Positions 1 to 12,300 of a stretch of DNA of 64,000 nucleotides are shown here, one piece after another (position 1 is the stretch's first letter; every line of letters starts with the position of its first letter). Below the pieces are notes generated by a model. The model worked only from the letters and a program-made list of their open reading frames with translations, was not told the origin of the DNA and ran no database searches. The translations under genes were made by a program, and so were the position numbers. This DNA is from Bugulina stolonifera (lineage: Eukaryota; Bryozoa; Gymnolaemata; Cheilostomatida; Bugulidae): contig OW285188.1 in assembly GCA_935421135.1 (NCBI GenBank), forward strand, positions 14,113,233 to 14,177,232, given 5' to 3'.

Positions 1-1
1 A

Positions 2-3000
2 TCTGAATACAGACAAACCCTTAGACCCTGGTCAGCAGATGTTAAAGTCAATAACCTGGCATTGGAAGATTCCAAACAATTTCTAGATTTCAAAAGCGTG
101 AGTCTGGTTTCCTTAAAAGTATTACAGTAGATGCACAATTTGAAAAATTTCTGTAATTTGCAGAAATTCAAGGTTGTTCTCTTCTTAAAATTGATATCAA
201 CAGTTAGGAATTTTTGATTCTAAGTAATATCTAATATTTACAGATAAAGTATATTGTTCTTGAAAGAATTGCCGGTAGAGGTAAAAAAATTTGTAATATT
301 TAATATCGTTTTGTATTATTCCTATTGTTTACTGCTTTTAGTGTTCTATTGTTAGTATAACAGATTGTTTGTTAAAACTGAAGTACTACTAGCTGTGTGA
401 TATTCAATAACAACAGTACCTGGTAACCACTAACCATTAGCAATTTATTTGTGAACACAGCAAGAAGTATCAAAGGAGCTGCAGAGGTTAGCCTTGGAAC
501 TCTGCCAGTATGGACATCCTTTCTCTCTATACCTGCTGGGTATCTTGGTTAGCAGAGACCTACAAGCAGCACACCTTCTACTTCGGAACCTTCCCCAAGC
601 CAACCCTACTGAGTGGATTTATAGAACTCTGTCTACAACCTTTACTGAGCTCACTATTGAACAACAAAAGATTCTCTTTGCTGTAGCTTTATTCAGTGGT
701 GAGGCCCAACTACAAGCCATTCATCAGGTACAAGTAAAGACAATCTAGACAAAAATTCCACCTGTTTGGGGTTGTCATAACATTTGTTGGTAGTGAATTA
801 TCTAGCAATCGTTTATTTTAATACTACCTTATATCATATTGTGGTCTTTAATTAGATCTAAAAGTTCCAGTTTTGTATGCATAACCATTCGCTGTTGCTT
901 ACTGACCGTCAATCTGATTCGGCAGTTTATCTACACTCTAGAGACAGGGGATAACAACTCCAACTACATTTTAATTGTACATTGTAACTACATTGGATAA
1001 ATATATTTTGTTGATACAATTGTTGCATTGTAGCTTGATGTCTAACAATGTATTATTATTTGATTATTTTCTTGACTGACTGACTTATCTCTAATAACAT
1101 ATATTATATTTCAGATCGTTAGTCGATCAGAAGTTAATGGATTTTGTGAAAGAGTCCAGAAAGACTTTAATACAGGATTTTGGCTGAGTTTTAGCACCAG
1201 CGATAAGGTTACTGAAAGCCGACGTAAAACTGTGGTACGATGCTCTCACTTTATGGTTAGGCAATTTCTATTGGATACTATATCGTCCTTAGATAAGGTA
1301 AGTTGATCATTGGAGTAGATATAAATAGTGTAGTAAAAATTATAATTTTAAATTATTGGTTCACCTATTACCAAAACCTGATTGGCTGTATGAATGTATC
1401 ATTAGTGAGTTTATTTACTGGGCCCAATGCATTTTACCCTTTATTACAATGAATATGCAAAATAAAATACAGGTAACAAATGCTATTAAAGTGAAATACT
1501 GGTAATAACTGCTTGCAAAATAAAATTAATCCATACATGTGACATGTACTCTTAATAATTTCGCTTTGTAGATAAAAGAAGCCTTCATCTGTCACAACAT
1601 AGGGACTCTTGTATATTTTGGGAAGCACTGCATGGACAACCCGCAACAATCTTGTGAGTTGTTGATGAGAAACAAGTCTAATATTGCACAGGCTTTCCAA
1701 ATTATATGTACAGGATTTGGTAATCCTCAATTACTATATACCAAGTTCAAGGAGAAAGCTAACCTCTCAGACAGTTGTTTGACAGAAATGACTACAGAAG
1801 ATATAGGTCATCTCTTCCTCTGTGTACACCAACACATCAATTTCTTTGAGGAATATTTGACAAAAGCTCTGGAATATCTACTGACACTTAAAGATGGAGT
1901 CAACTGTCAATACCTCTGGTCTCTTTACAGACTCGTATTAACTACAGAGAGAAGGTGGGATCAGTTGGATTCTACCATACAAACACATAATAGAAACTCT
2001 TTGTGTTACATATCACATTTCTGTAAGGCTATAAACACTTACACTGAGGCTACATTATTGCTGAACACCAAAGACATTAAAGACAGTCGTATCTGCACAC
2101 AATTTTATGAACTTTTATTTTGCTCGCTAAAAGAGCTCAAGTGGGAAGCAGATAAAAAGGAGGCAGGAATACTAAGTACTTCAGTGAACAAGTATTTTGC
2201 GGTTCATATTCGCTTGTTGTTAATATCGGTAGCAGAGAGAAGCCAGGTGCAGCCTAAGCATTCCGTTGTGGAACTGTGTAGAAGTGTTAAAAAGGATGTG
2301 AAATATACACCTATTCTAACACCGCTGTAAGTTTCACTGCTAAACATCTCTGAGATTGATGCAAGTTTATCTTGGTTTTTCTACCATGTATAACATATCT
2401 ACCTTTATGCCATTTGAAGTATTAGCCAATAGCCCACAATAGAAGACAGATTTTTGGAATTGTCAACTCAATTACAAATCTGTAGTCTGCATATAATATT
2501 GCAATAATTGTGCATGCATGTCTTCATCCAATGATTGAAATAGGACTGCACTTATTTTATAAATTTTGTTCTACGTAACTTGTACTTGCCTTCTGTCTGA
2601 ATTAGCACAAACAGTTACCTGTTCTCTGACCTTCTGGTCTCAAGAAAGAGCAACTTCAAAATATAAAAATATGGGTTTACTGTGATATGCATGTGATATA
2701 CTGTACAGTGAGAGACTGTCATTGGTGTGCTCAATGGTTTCTCTAGTGTGGTGTGATGGGTTATTTATAACTGTGTTGTATTGTTAGCCATAGGCGCCCT
2801 GCATATTTTATATTGTTCATGCATCCATCTACCCATCTATGTATAAAAATCTACTGTAGTAATACTGTTACCTCCTTACTATATACATTGTATTTTCAGA
2901 GTTGCAGCAACGATCTATCCACTAGCAGCTACTCAGTCAGCATCAAATAAACCGGTTAGAGGCTACAAGGCAGCACTGGAGTACTATGGGAAATCTGATC

Positions 3001-5225
3001 AGCTGGATCTCCTGCCAGCAGCTGATTGTATGATCAACATAACTAAACTTCATCTGGAACAGTGAGTCTAAAACCTACTAAGTAATCACGTCGTGTGACC
3101 ACAGCTTATCCAAAATTGGTCAACAGGCAGTGCTCTGTGTGTGTGTTATTTGAACTGCAGTTGTACAAGTGATATAGGAAAAATTTGTAGAATGAAGTAT
3201 TCACGCAAAGAAAAGTGTTTTGTTATTAGCTATTGATGTTGATGTACAACCAGAGCAAAGTGATAGAGCGATAATTAACTGAATATTCCTAAGCTTATCG
3301 TTGTGAAGTTGTCTTCTTCTACTTGGCAATGTTTCTATGGTTTATCTAATGAAGTTTCAACTACAATGCAACTATGCAAGTTGCAGTATATGTACATGCA
3401 TGTAATTACATTTATTAGATATTTTGCAGTGTATAATATGTAACTAATCATTCTGGTATTTGACTGCAGGCAAGGTAGCATAGAGGAAGGGAAAAAGTAT
3501 GGTGCTCAGGCTATTAGTATCATAGAAAGGAACTCGGTCTTAACTCCGTTGAAGGATGTGTTGTTCAGAGGACTCGTTCTTATGGCTGACTGTTATCACA
3601 GAGTAGCAGTGCTCTACCGTCAGACTAGAGGTAATGATAAGATAGTACTGAAGGATTGAAGTGTCTAGACACACTGTACATTCTCTATGTCGTATTTGGT
3701 TTCAAGGTTATTAAACCCCAACCTGAGTACTTTATGTAACGTCACTAAAAGTAATGTAGTCTAGTAGGATCACAGGCTAGATTATAAAGCTGGTCAACAA
3801 TGCAGTTTGTATGTTTGCACATTAATGCTCAAAGTATGTTATTATCTGCTTGGCTTAGCATGTTTCTGCTTCGAGATCATATTCTATTTCATCTGAACTG
3901 GATGGTATTAGAGAGATGTTAACTATATAGCTCTAATTTGCTCTAATTAGCTCTAAAATGGCTCTAGCCATTTTGTATTATCTGAATGTACTATCTTGGT
4001 TGAAAATATGTTGCGATAACTATCTGTGGGGATTGAACTAGAACCAAACAAAGCCACATGAATTTGTTCAGCTGAAATGCAACTTTGTAGAGCTAGACTT
4101 ATTATCGCTGTTATTGGCTTAGATAACCAATAGAAGATAACTCTGTGCATATGCCGTAGAGTTATCTTCTCCCAGGAGAAGATAACTCTATGGCAATAAC
4201 ATGTACAATGTAGAAATGACTTTACAAAAGAGAGCAACTTCAAATTCTAATAGATGCTTACATTGATGTTCCGTATCATATAGAATTAGACAAAGAAAAG
4301 ATGAGTCTAAATCAAGCCCTTAGTAATTACAAAAGAGCGTACAATTTAGTCCAGAGAAGCCCGACGTCATGTGCTCTTTGGAAAGCTGAGAACAAGAAGT
4401 ACCTTGACAAATTGCATGAAGGGTTACCATACTTGCTGAGTTACTCTAATCACAGGTTATCTTCTGAGACTATGCAAGCAGTTGTGGCCAACTTAGAGGT
4501 GAGTCACAACTCCATGACACTAGGACTTATAAAAGTTGTCGTCTCCCAGTATATTTTCCTTCCTCTTGGGACAATGGCTATCATTGTATGACACATTATT
4601 AGTTTCAGTCCATAAAATAATTTTTAGCTAATTTTGATTTTTCGCCTACTCGTTGGGTTATGAAAGATTTTGGCATCACCAGGAGAGAGAGAGAGCAGAC
4701 AACTTCATATTGTAATCAATAGCTTATGCATACACATAAATGCTATGCAACATACTCTGCTATTGTAGCCCATGGGCCTGAGTGGATCACTATTGTCCGT
4801 GTTCAATATTGTGATAGAAACAGTAATATTGTTTGTATTGTATGGATACCAAGTAAAAGTGTTACCACATGCCCAAACCATATATTTTATGCTTATACAT
4901 AATAGCAGTTTCTATGCTCTGACCATTGTACATTTGATTGCTATTAGTGATTAGAACTATAACTGTATTATCTATTTCCCAGTTGGTGAGTACTGAGGCA
5001 GCTCACAACAGATCTGCACCCCTACCAGGCGACAGTTTACTAGTCAATAGTGAAGAAGAAGTTGCATTACCTCAAAAATCCCTACCCTTCCCAGAAGCCA
5101 CCACTACGTCAGTACAGACAGCTGCAGTAACGCCTAGTCCCATCTCTAAGGAATACCAGCCACCTGAACAACCCATGGACACAGAATCTGAGGCTACTGA
5201 TAGAAAGATACCTAGGCTGGGGTAG
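2..5225 (+). CDS. unidentified helical, TPR-like protein (3' part, 5' end outside window)
   Basis: Eight exons join in consistent phase: 2-97, 461-727, 1115-1297, 1572-2326, 2900-3061, 3470-3630, about 4233-4498 and 4983-5225 (stop TAG). They give at least 710 residues, and the reading frame is already open at the window edge. The product is mostly helical, with leucine-rich helix pairs and stretches such as GYKAALEYYGKSDQLD and EEGKKYGAQAISIIE that look like degenerate TPR or other alpha-solenoid helices. The last exon encodes an acidic, Pro/Thr-rich disordered tail ending in PMDTESEATDRKIPRLG. I see no signal peptide, membrane segment or catalytic motif. I do not recognise the family. Separase, RanBP2, Cabin1 and the Integrator subunits INTS8 and INTS10 were considered and do not match convincingly. 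The start of the seventh exon is the weakest point: its acceptor lacks a polypyrimidine tract and was chosen on phase. The gene faces BIRC5 tail to tail, 417 bp apart. Confidence 0.7.
4153..4194. repeat. perfect 16-bp hairpin in an intron
   Basis: The arms TAGAGTTATCTTCTCC (4157-4172) and its exact complement (4175-4190) are separated by two bases, and pairing extends slightly beyond. Related GATAACTCT fragments occur just upstream (about 4131-4145), near 7880-7930 and near 33077. It is probably the core of a small hairpin transposon (MITE). Confidence 0.6.
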
Positions 5226-5270
5226 CTTTACACTCACAGTCATGAATGTGTAGACGAAGTATAGTCATTA

Positions 5271-5276
5271 TTTATT
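5271..5276 (-). terminator. candidate poly(A) signal of the BIRC5-like gene
   Basis: AATAAA on the minus strand, about 370 bp past the survivin stop codon and only about 45 bp past the stop of the convergent plus-strand gene. If used, the survivin 3' UTR would run almost to the neighbour's coding sequence. Confidence 0.35.
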
Positions 5277-5581
5277 TATATATGTAAACTTGTATATAAG
5301 CTTAGTTCTATCACATTCCTCTCATAAATGCATGAAATTGACACTCTCAGCACTAAACAATGCTCACATTCCACCAGCCAATGTCTAATTGGTTAAATAG
5401 GTTTTCAGAAAGAACTGTACATTCTGCAATTATACTAGCTTAAGAATATATACATTTTATGATGCCGATTTCTAATAATGTTGCTAATTAATTTAATTTT
5501 ACGTTATTATTTTCCATGACATCATGGATATCACTGCGCAGTTTTATATATCATATTACAACCAGTAGTGTAGTTAAAGAT

Positions 5582-5587
5582 AATAAA
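5582..5587 (+). terminator. candidate poly(A) signal of the upstream plus-strand gene
   Basis: AATAAA on the plus strand, about 357 bp after the TAG at 5225 and 56 bp short of the survivin stop codon. Together with the minus-strand signal at 5271 it predicts overlapping antisense 3' UTRs. Confidence 0.35.
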
Positions 5588-5642
5588 ACTAAGACTGTAC
5601 TAAAAATAAGAGCATATACAAAACACTAGCTTCTCACAGCAC

Positions 5643-7654
5643 TCAAGTCTCTCTATCAACAAGTTCATACATCTGCTGCCTCACTTGCTGAGCCTGATCC
5701 TTCAACCTCTGGGCAAGCAGTTCGTACTTGGCTTTCTACAAATAATTATTTGTTAATTATTAGGCTGATCTACCATGCAGAAAAGTGGAACATCATTGCA
5801 TAAAATAGCCAAAATATGTAGCTTGAGTTGACTTGTATGTACAGCTGTTAGCATTCTTATGTTTTCACTTTGGATTCGGTTTTTGCAAACTAGATAAAAA
5901 TGTTAACTAGGCATGTAGTTGTAAATGCCAATAACTTGATGCACTTGGTTAACCACAATAGATTTAGCATTTAAAATGATTTTAAAAGATGGCCTCATTT
6001 TCATGTTAGACCATTCTCAACATGCCCTTATTACTGAATGACAAATTATATATGAAAATTACCTGATGAGCAAAACTTACTATGTTATTCTTCTGTCTTT
6101 GTATCTCGAGCTGTAGAAAGGCTTTCCTTGTAATATCCGTCTCGTATATCTTGGCTTTTTTAAGAAAAGCACATTTACCTCTGGTGTGTGAAACATGCTC
6201 TTCCCTGCAGTGTTAAATAGAAAAGACATTGATTTAGTTTTAAAACAAAATAAAATCTGCTAAAAGAATATCTAAAGAGCAGTAAAAAAGGAAGGGAAGC
6301 AACTCCTGAGGATGCTACAATAATGTTATTATAGGTGACGCTGAAAAGTGTAGTCTTCTTGAGCTGATGGGCTCCATACTTTGCAGGACATGAGAAATTC
6401 TGTACCTAGCATAGAGTGAGTATAGGCAGTGCGTGTGTATCTTATTCTATTTACAAAATATGATAATAGGGAATGGTTCAAATGCCTTAGCATTGTAACC
6501 CACGAGAAAATTCCTAGAATAAGCCACATTGTATTCATATTGAAATCAAAAACACCATTGTGTTATGTTAGTTACAGAAGATTGCTACATTCCTCAACAA
6601 ATTCTATAGCGTAAACTTAGTATAGAGTACAATGTACAACACTAGTACATGCATAATGTCTATATAATTATATAGTATATCTCACCAGGGATCATCTTCT
6701 CTCTCCCACCCATCTAACTCCTTACAGCAGAAGAAACATCTAGTGGCATCAGGTGACTCTGTAGTTGGTGTATAGATGAAACCAGCCTCTGCCAGCTACA
6801 ACCACAAATGAGACAATAGGTCTCATCACTAAACTAACACTGTAAGCTATGACAATCATATGATCTTAAACCAATATCTACTATGTAGTAACATTTAAAT
6901 AACTAGGGCCACCAAATGGATAGATAGTTAGATGAGTTATTAGACTAGACAATCTCTAAATGTTAGGTTGATTCTGGCTGTTTACACACTACAATTATAC
7001 TTGCTCAAATGTAAAGGGTGTGTGTGGAATCGGAATGATTCCAGGTGGAAATTGGAATAGAATAATAGCCTGCAAAATGACCCGTTTTTCATATAGTCCT
7101 ACATTTTATTTACATTTCATAAGAGTTAATAAGCAATATCAATATATTTAATATTATTATTATTACAAATTTAACATTATATCTATAACAAAAGTTATTA
7201 ATTTCAATATTATATCTATTATAATATTTTTATAGAAGGTCCTAATAATAATTCTCGACTCAAGAAGCTAAGAATTACATGTTTTGTCATTATTAAATGA
7301 TAGGCTAATTATAAAATAATTATTACATTAACATTGTTGTACGTAACGTTACATAAAATTATAATTATATTTAATATTTATTAGTCATAAGTTTAATAAT
7401 TATTGTTGTTATTATAGTATTAGCATAGTAATCATTAATAGTTTGTGATCTCAATCATAATAAACTTAATATTAACTCACAGCATCAGATGTACACTTAG
7501 TTTTTTGATCAGATTCAGTTCCTGGCCTCGGGTCAAAAGGCCAGTTGGTGAATGTCAATCTTCTATTCTCCTCAAAGACGTACTTAATGTCTTTAATTAG
7601 TTCTAAATTGAAGTCATCTTCATTGCTAATACATTCAATCAGTGAAACATCCAT
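5643..7654 (-). CDS. BIRC5: survivin-like BIR protein (BIRC5)
   Basis: Four exons, 7481-7654, 6686-6795, 6081-6204 and 5643-5735, splice in phase to 166 residues (human survivin has 142). Survivin is the BIR subunit of the chromosomal passenger complex with Aurora B, INCENP and borealin, acting at centromeres and the midzone. The single BIR domain begins with [10 protein letters not shown] (31-40), continues [16 protein letters not shown] (59-74), and carries the zinc ligands C78, C81, H98 and C106 in CFFC, EEH and GKC. The exon-4 tail ([20 protein letters not shown]) is the long C-terminal helix of survivin, which separates it from other IAPs; there is no RING, CARD or UBC domain. Two oddities: about seven extra residues between WPF and LAEAG, and seven rather than six residues between the zinc His and last Cys. 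The start is the ATG at 7654; the frame is also open upstream from a GTG. Confidence 0.93.
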
Positions 7655-9300
7655 GTTAACCACTTCGGGGCAAAACTGCGAGATAACGCTTGATCAAAAT
7701 GCAGTTTCAACAAAATTGTGAACCAACTTCAATTATCAAATTATCCGCGTAACAGAACTAAGCTATGTATCCTAAAATGATAATGGGCCTTTTGGCAACT
7801 AGCCTCATTTTTTCTGCGGAATTTACTCGCAGTTCTCAGTCTCTATTAAAGCTTACGCTGGTGATTTCTCTAGCGCTACATTACAGAGACAGATAACTCT
7901 TCTGTCAACCTTTATGTTGAGCTTTTGAGAGAAGATAACTACAAGTTGCAAGTAGATTATGTTCTATGAGTTCATGAATTCATGTATTATGGGCTCATAT
8001 CAGCTTCTCAACCATAATTTATTTTCTTGATATATATATTGAGATGAGAGAATATGAGTTGATAAACTTACATGTATCATTGGTTATTGCCAACAGCAAC
8101 AAGGCAGTGGTAATCCTAATTCTACTAATCACAACACGACAGCAGGGAGTTATTCTTTAAATAACATGGCTTGAGCTCTGAGTGTGGATAGAAATATATC
8201 TGTATTATTTCATCCATTACTGGAAAATTATCCAGTGTCCACAAATTATGGTTTGATCATGTCCAAAGCACTTACTTCAAAGTAACAACTGGTCAGTGCC
8301 TCATAGTAGAATTTCTGTTCACTATTTGAATGGATTAATTATTTGCAACAAACTAATAATATGATCCCCACAGTCATATACTTACATCATGTATGTATGT
8401 GCTCAATGTTATTCTAACAACAATGCAATAAAATAGTATTATTATAGTATTAGATATTTGTGGAATGCTGATTGTCTATTGCTACATACAATTATTAAAT
8501 TAAAACACTTGGGCTCATTTTTCATGGTTATTATGTTGAACGACAACTTATTTAGAATAAATTACTTAATTATTCTTTTGCTTGTTTTGTTTTGGCCAGG
8601 GCATTCCTCATGAGAAATAATGGATGCACCATGTATCAAGTACATATTGTAGTAACAGACAATGTACATGTAGGCTACATGCACATGTAGATGCAGACAA
8701 AATAGTTCAGTATTCTGTATTGACCATGAATTACAATTTATTTCAAGCAATTTAGCAGGTAGCAAAAATAAATATAAGGTTATATTAGGATGAAAACAGA
8801 AATGAGTTTCTAGGAGAGTATTTTCAGGTACTTATAATCACATAAATCCAAGAGGCCTGTGAATCGAAATAATCTATACAACATATAAAAATATAAACAA
8901 AGTCTATTGCTAGAGGTTAAATATAGTAGGCTAATAGCATATTTCAAGGTTTTCATTAGTTCAAGAAGTCTAAATTCTACTATGTAATTGATATAAGCAT
9001 TTGTATTCAATCATATGCTATGCTATTGTTCATTCCATGTCTTCACACTAGAGTAAATCACTAGGTTGATTGCTTATACTCATGGCATCCCTTTGGGATT
9101 CCTAGCCCTTTCTTTTATACAGAATGACAGTAAAGATCAGTTTAGAATAAAACATATTTTGGGGATGAATACTATCCATTCTACTCTGAGATAATAAGCA
9201 AGGAAATGTGTAAATGAATGCAAATTAGCCATCTAGCTCATCAGCATTGGCAAATTAATAGTAGTTTAGTAATTGGATAAAGCAAATAGTAAGTTCATCA
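7655..9300. other. intergenic region, no gene seen
   Basis: AT-rich sequence between the survivin start and the stop of the crystallin gene. It should hold the survivin promoter and the crystallin 3' UTR. A weak hairpin-like pair of GATAACT fragments lies near 7880-7935. The open frames here are short and lack splice support or recognisable composition. Confidence 0.5.
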
Positions 9301-12300
9301 TCACCACTTTCTATTAACAGGAAGGAAGTGAACAGCACCAGTTAGGTCATCTCCGAGGTTGGCTACTATATGTAAGGTGTGTCCGTCTTTAATGTAGCAT
9401 CTCACATGTTCTCCTCTAATGCTACTGGGTAAGTCAAACATTTTAGTAAACTCATTATGAGTTTTCCGCCCACCAACTTTGTTCTCGACATGCTTTCCGT
9501 AAACCTTGACCTTACGACCTTCTACTGACACTGTGATCTCTTCTGGCAAGTATCCAGCAACTGGAAGTGTGAAGTTTAGAGTTTCATTAGGTTTGTCGGT
9601 GAGTAATCCTACCTGGTTGTAGCCATGGCTAGTGTGTGCATCCCTATATGAGGACATGGCACCGGATGACGAACTATCAAATGGAGAAGCCATATAGCTG
9701 CTACTTTGGCCAAGCGATGTAAAAGGGTGACCTATTGCATTTAAAGGCGGGGGAGACAACCTCCTCGGTAACTACAAAATAATGAAAACCAATGATCAAG
9801 GCAGAGGCACTTACAAATTATATACTAACACAGAAGTTGCACCCAATGAGTACCATGTCATAGGTGCATGCACAATGCAAAAATTGATAATCGTTGATTA
9901 TGAAGCTGTCTTCTCTCTTTCTTTAACATTGAGTTGAGAGAGGACAACTTTTGATATGTAATTAAACCCAACAGAGTTATTTTAATGCACATATTAATGT
10001 GAAACATGGAAGATATAATAGTTACGTATGTAAAACAGCAATTAATATGAGCCATTAGTATGTAGCCAGAGAGGAAATTGTGAGTTGAAACCAACTATAA
10101 AACTGTCACATGTAGAATCAGAGCTAAAAGCATAACCAAACCTTAACATGGTGTAAATACAAAATACTGGAGCTCCTTGTAAGTTTAGTGATGCATCTAA
10201 AATTATATAATGTTAACATGCATAATACAAGTATTAATTAAGTATGCATAAGGTAAAGCTGCATGTATTTTTCCTGCCTGTTATTTTTATCCATACTACT
10301 CCATAGTATGCTAGAATTTAGAAGAAAAAAGCTTTTTGCATTCAATATAAGTTCAGTTCTTTCCAAGTTATGTACGATGTGAAACTTATGTGTAAAATAA
10401 TAATTAAAAAAAACTTTTTATTTATCGTTCAGCATTTACATGTGTATACTGTACATGTACATGTACATATATTAAATGACAGTACAGCATAGACTACTGT
10501 ATTGACAGGTAAAATGTAGCCTGGGTACTTTGAATACACTGATGCATAAAGTATAGCCTTTGTTCTACACACAAATACTTTTTACATTTGGAAGGTTTCC
10601 ATGGAGTATTCAGATCAGTGTTGGTTTCTATGGTACACAAGTGATCTCCACCAAGAATTGGAAAGAGTTACCAATTACTAGAATGGTTAACTACCAGGTA
10701 TATCCTACTCCAATATCATTAAACTCATAATTAATTTTGTGAGCTGTTTGTTGCTTGGGACACTTTGCTGAACTCCAGTCCTACCTATAGTGTAAGCCTA
10801 TGCTCTAGGTCAAACACCTACATGTATTTATCCAATCCATCATGATAATTAGAATAATTGTTGTAATTTCACAATTATAATTGTATAGTTGTTATCAAGC
10901 AGTCAGCTTGCAAAACAAATCATGCACCATTGGCAGTTTTAGAGGTGTTAGCAGAAGGCAGCATACAGTTTAAAAGTAGCCCAACAATAAAATCCGTTCA
11001 AGTAAGTTCATTTTTTACATGACATCACTAATTATAATTATATAAAACATGAGACTAATTTTGCTACTTGTTATATAACTTTTAATGCAAAAATGACAGA
11101 AGACCTCACTGTTCCTACCCTCTATTTAAATCAATGCATGTATGTATAGACTCAAATAGCTGCCATAAGAACACTTACCGGGTCGTAGAGTGGAGGTTTG
11201 ATAGGAGCAGTTATACTGAGTACACCGTCACGGGAGAATACAGATCTCAGCATGTTTGTCTGTATATCTGCGGGAAGGTCGACACTTCTCGTGAACTCAC
11301 GGCGTGAAGTGGAATTACCAATCTTATCTTCATGAGTAGCTAGAAAAGATGGTTCATCAAAATACAATCTGGAATACAAATATTTGTAGAGCATTGAGAA
11401 CATTTCATAGGAATTTCTAGCTTTCAAGAATAGAGAATTCTATTAGCAAACCTAAATATTGCTATGGTATAGATAACAGCTTAGTGACACTGAAACTTGA
11501 AATGCATGTAAGTTTATATTCATATTACATAATAATTATAGTAAAGAATACATTTGGGCATTCCAGTGTGAAGGAGTGCTTGATAGACACGGCATATGTA
11601 CACAGAAGCACTTATGAAATATCAAATACCAACTGTAAGCCATTTTGAGAACATCTAAAAATGCTACAAAATAAGCCTCTCTTTTGTAATGCTAATTAAT
11701 CCAAGCGTCAGAAAACACATTGACATTATACTCTCCTGAACTCAAGAGATACTGCTCACAATACTTTGTTTACAATGCATATACTTCACATACAGTAACA
11801 GCAATGTCTATGTATCACACTGATTATTATACACAGAAAATATGAAGATGCCAAAATAGAGGACACTGGTCTGGCATAGATGGAGTTTAGGCAAAAATAG
11901 TTTAGACCCTGTTGATCCGAGATGGGAGCATCAACTGCTTAGTTTGAAAAGGCTCATTTAACTTTCTGTTCAATTATTGCTCAGCAATCAATTTCTGAAA
12001 TATACAAGGTTCCCAACCAAAAACACATGTATTCTATTACTACACCATCGTGAATAAATCGTAAGTTTCGTTAGAGGAGGAAGTTGACCTACCACCAATT
12101 ATTAGTTTTCCATTCCTGGTTGTCAGACTGATGTCTTCTGCTTTGAAGTCTCTCATATCAAACTGAACTGAGAATTCTGGTTTTCCAAGCGGATTCTAGA
12201 AGTAACATTTTTCAGTTAAAATCTAAATCTACTTGTAATACAATCATCTACACTAACTACACAAAATAAAGTGCAAATTTTTCTACTTATTTCAGCTATT

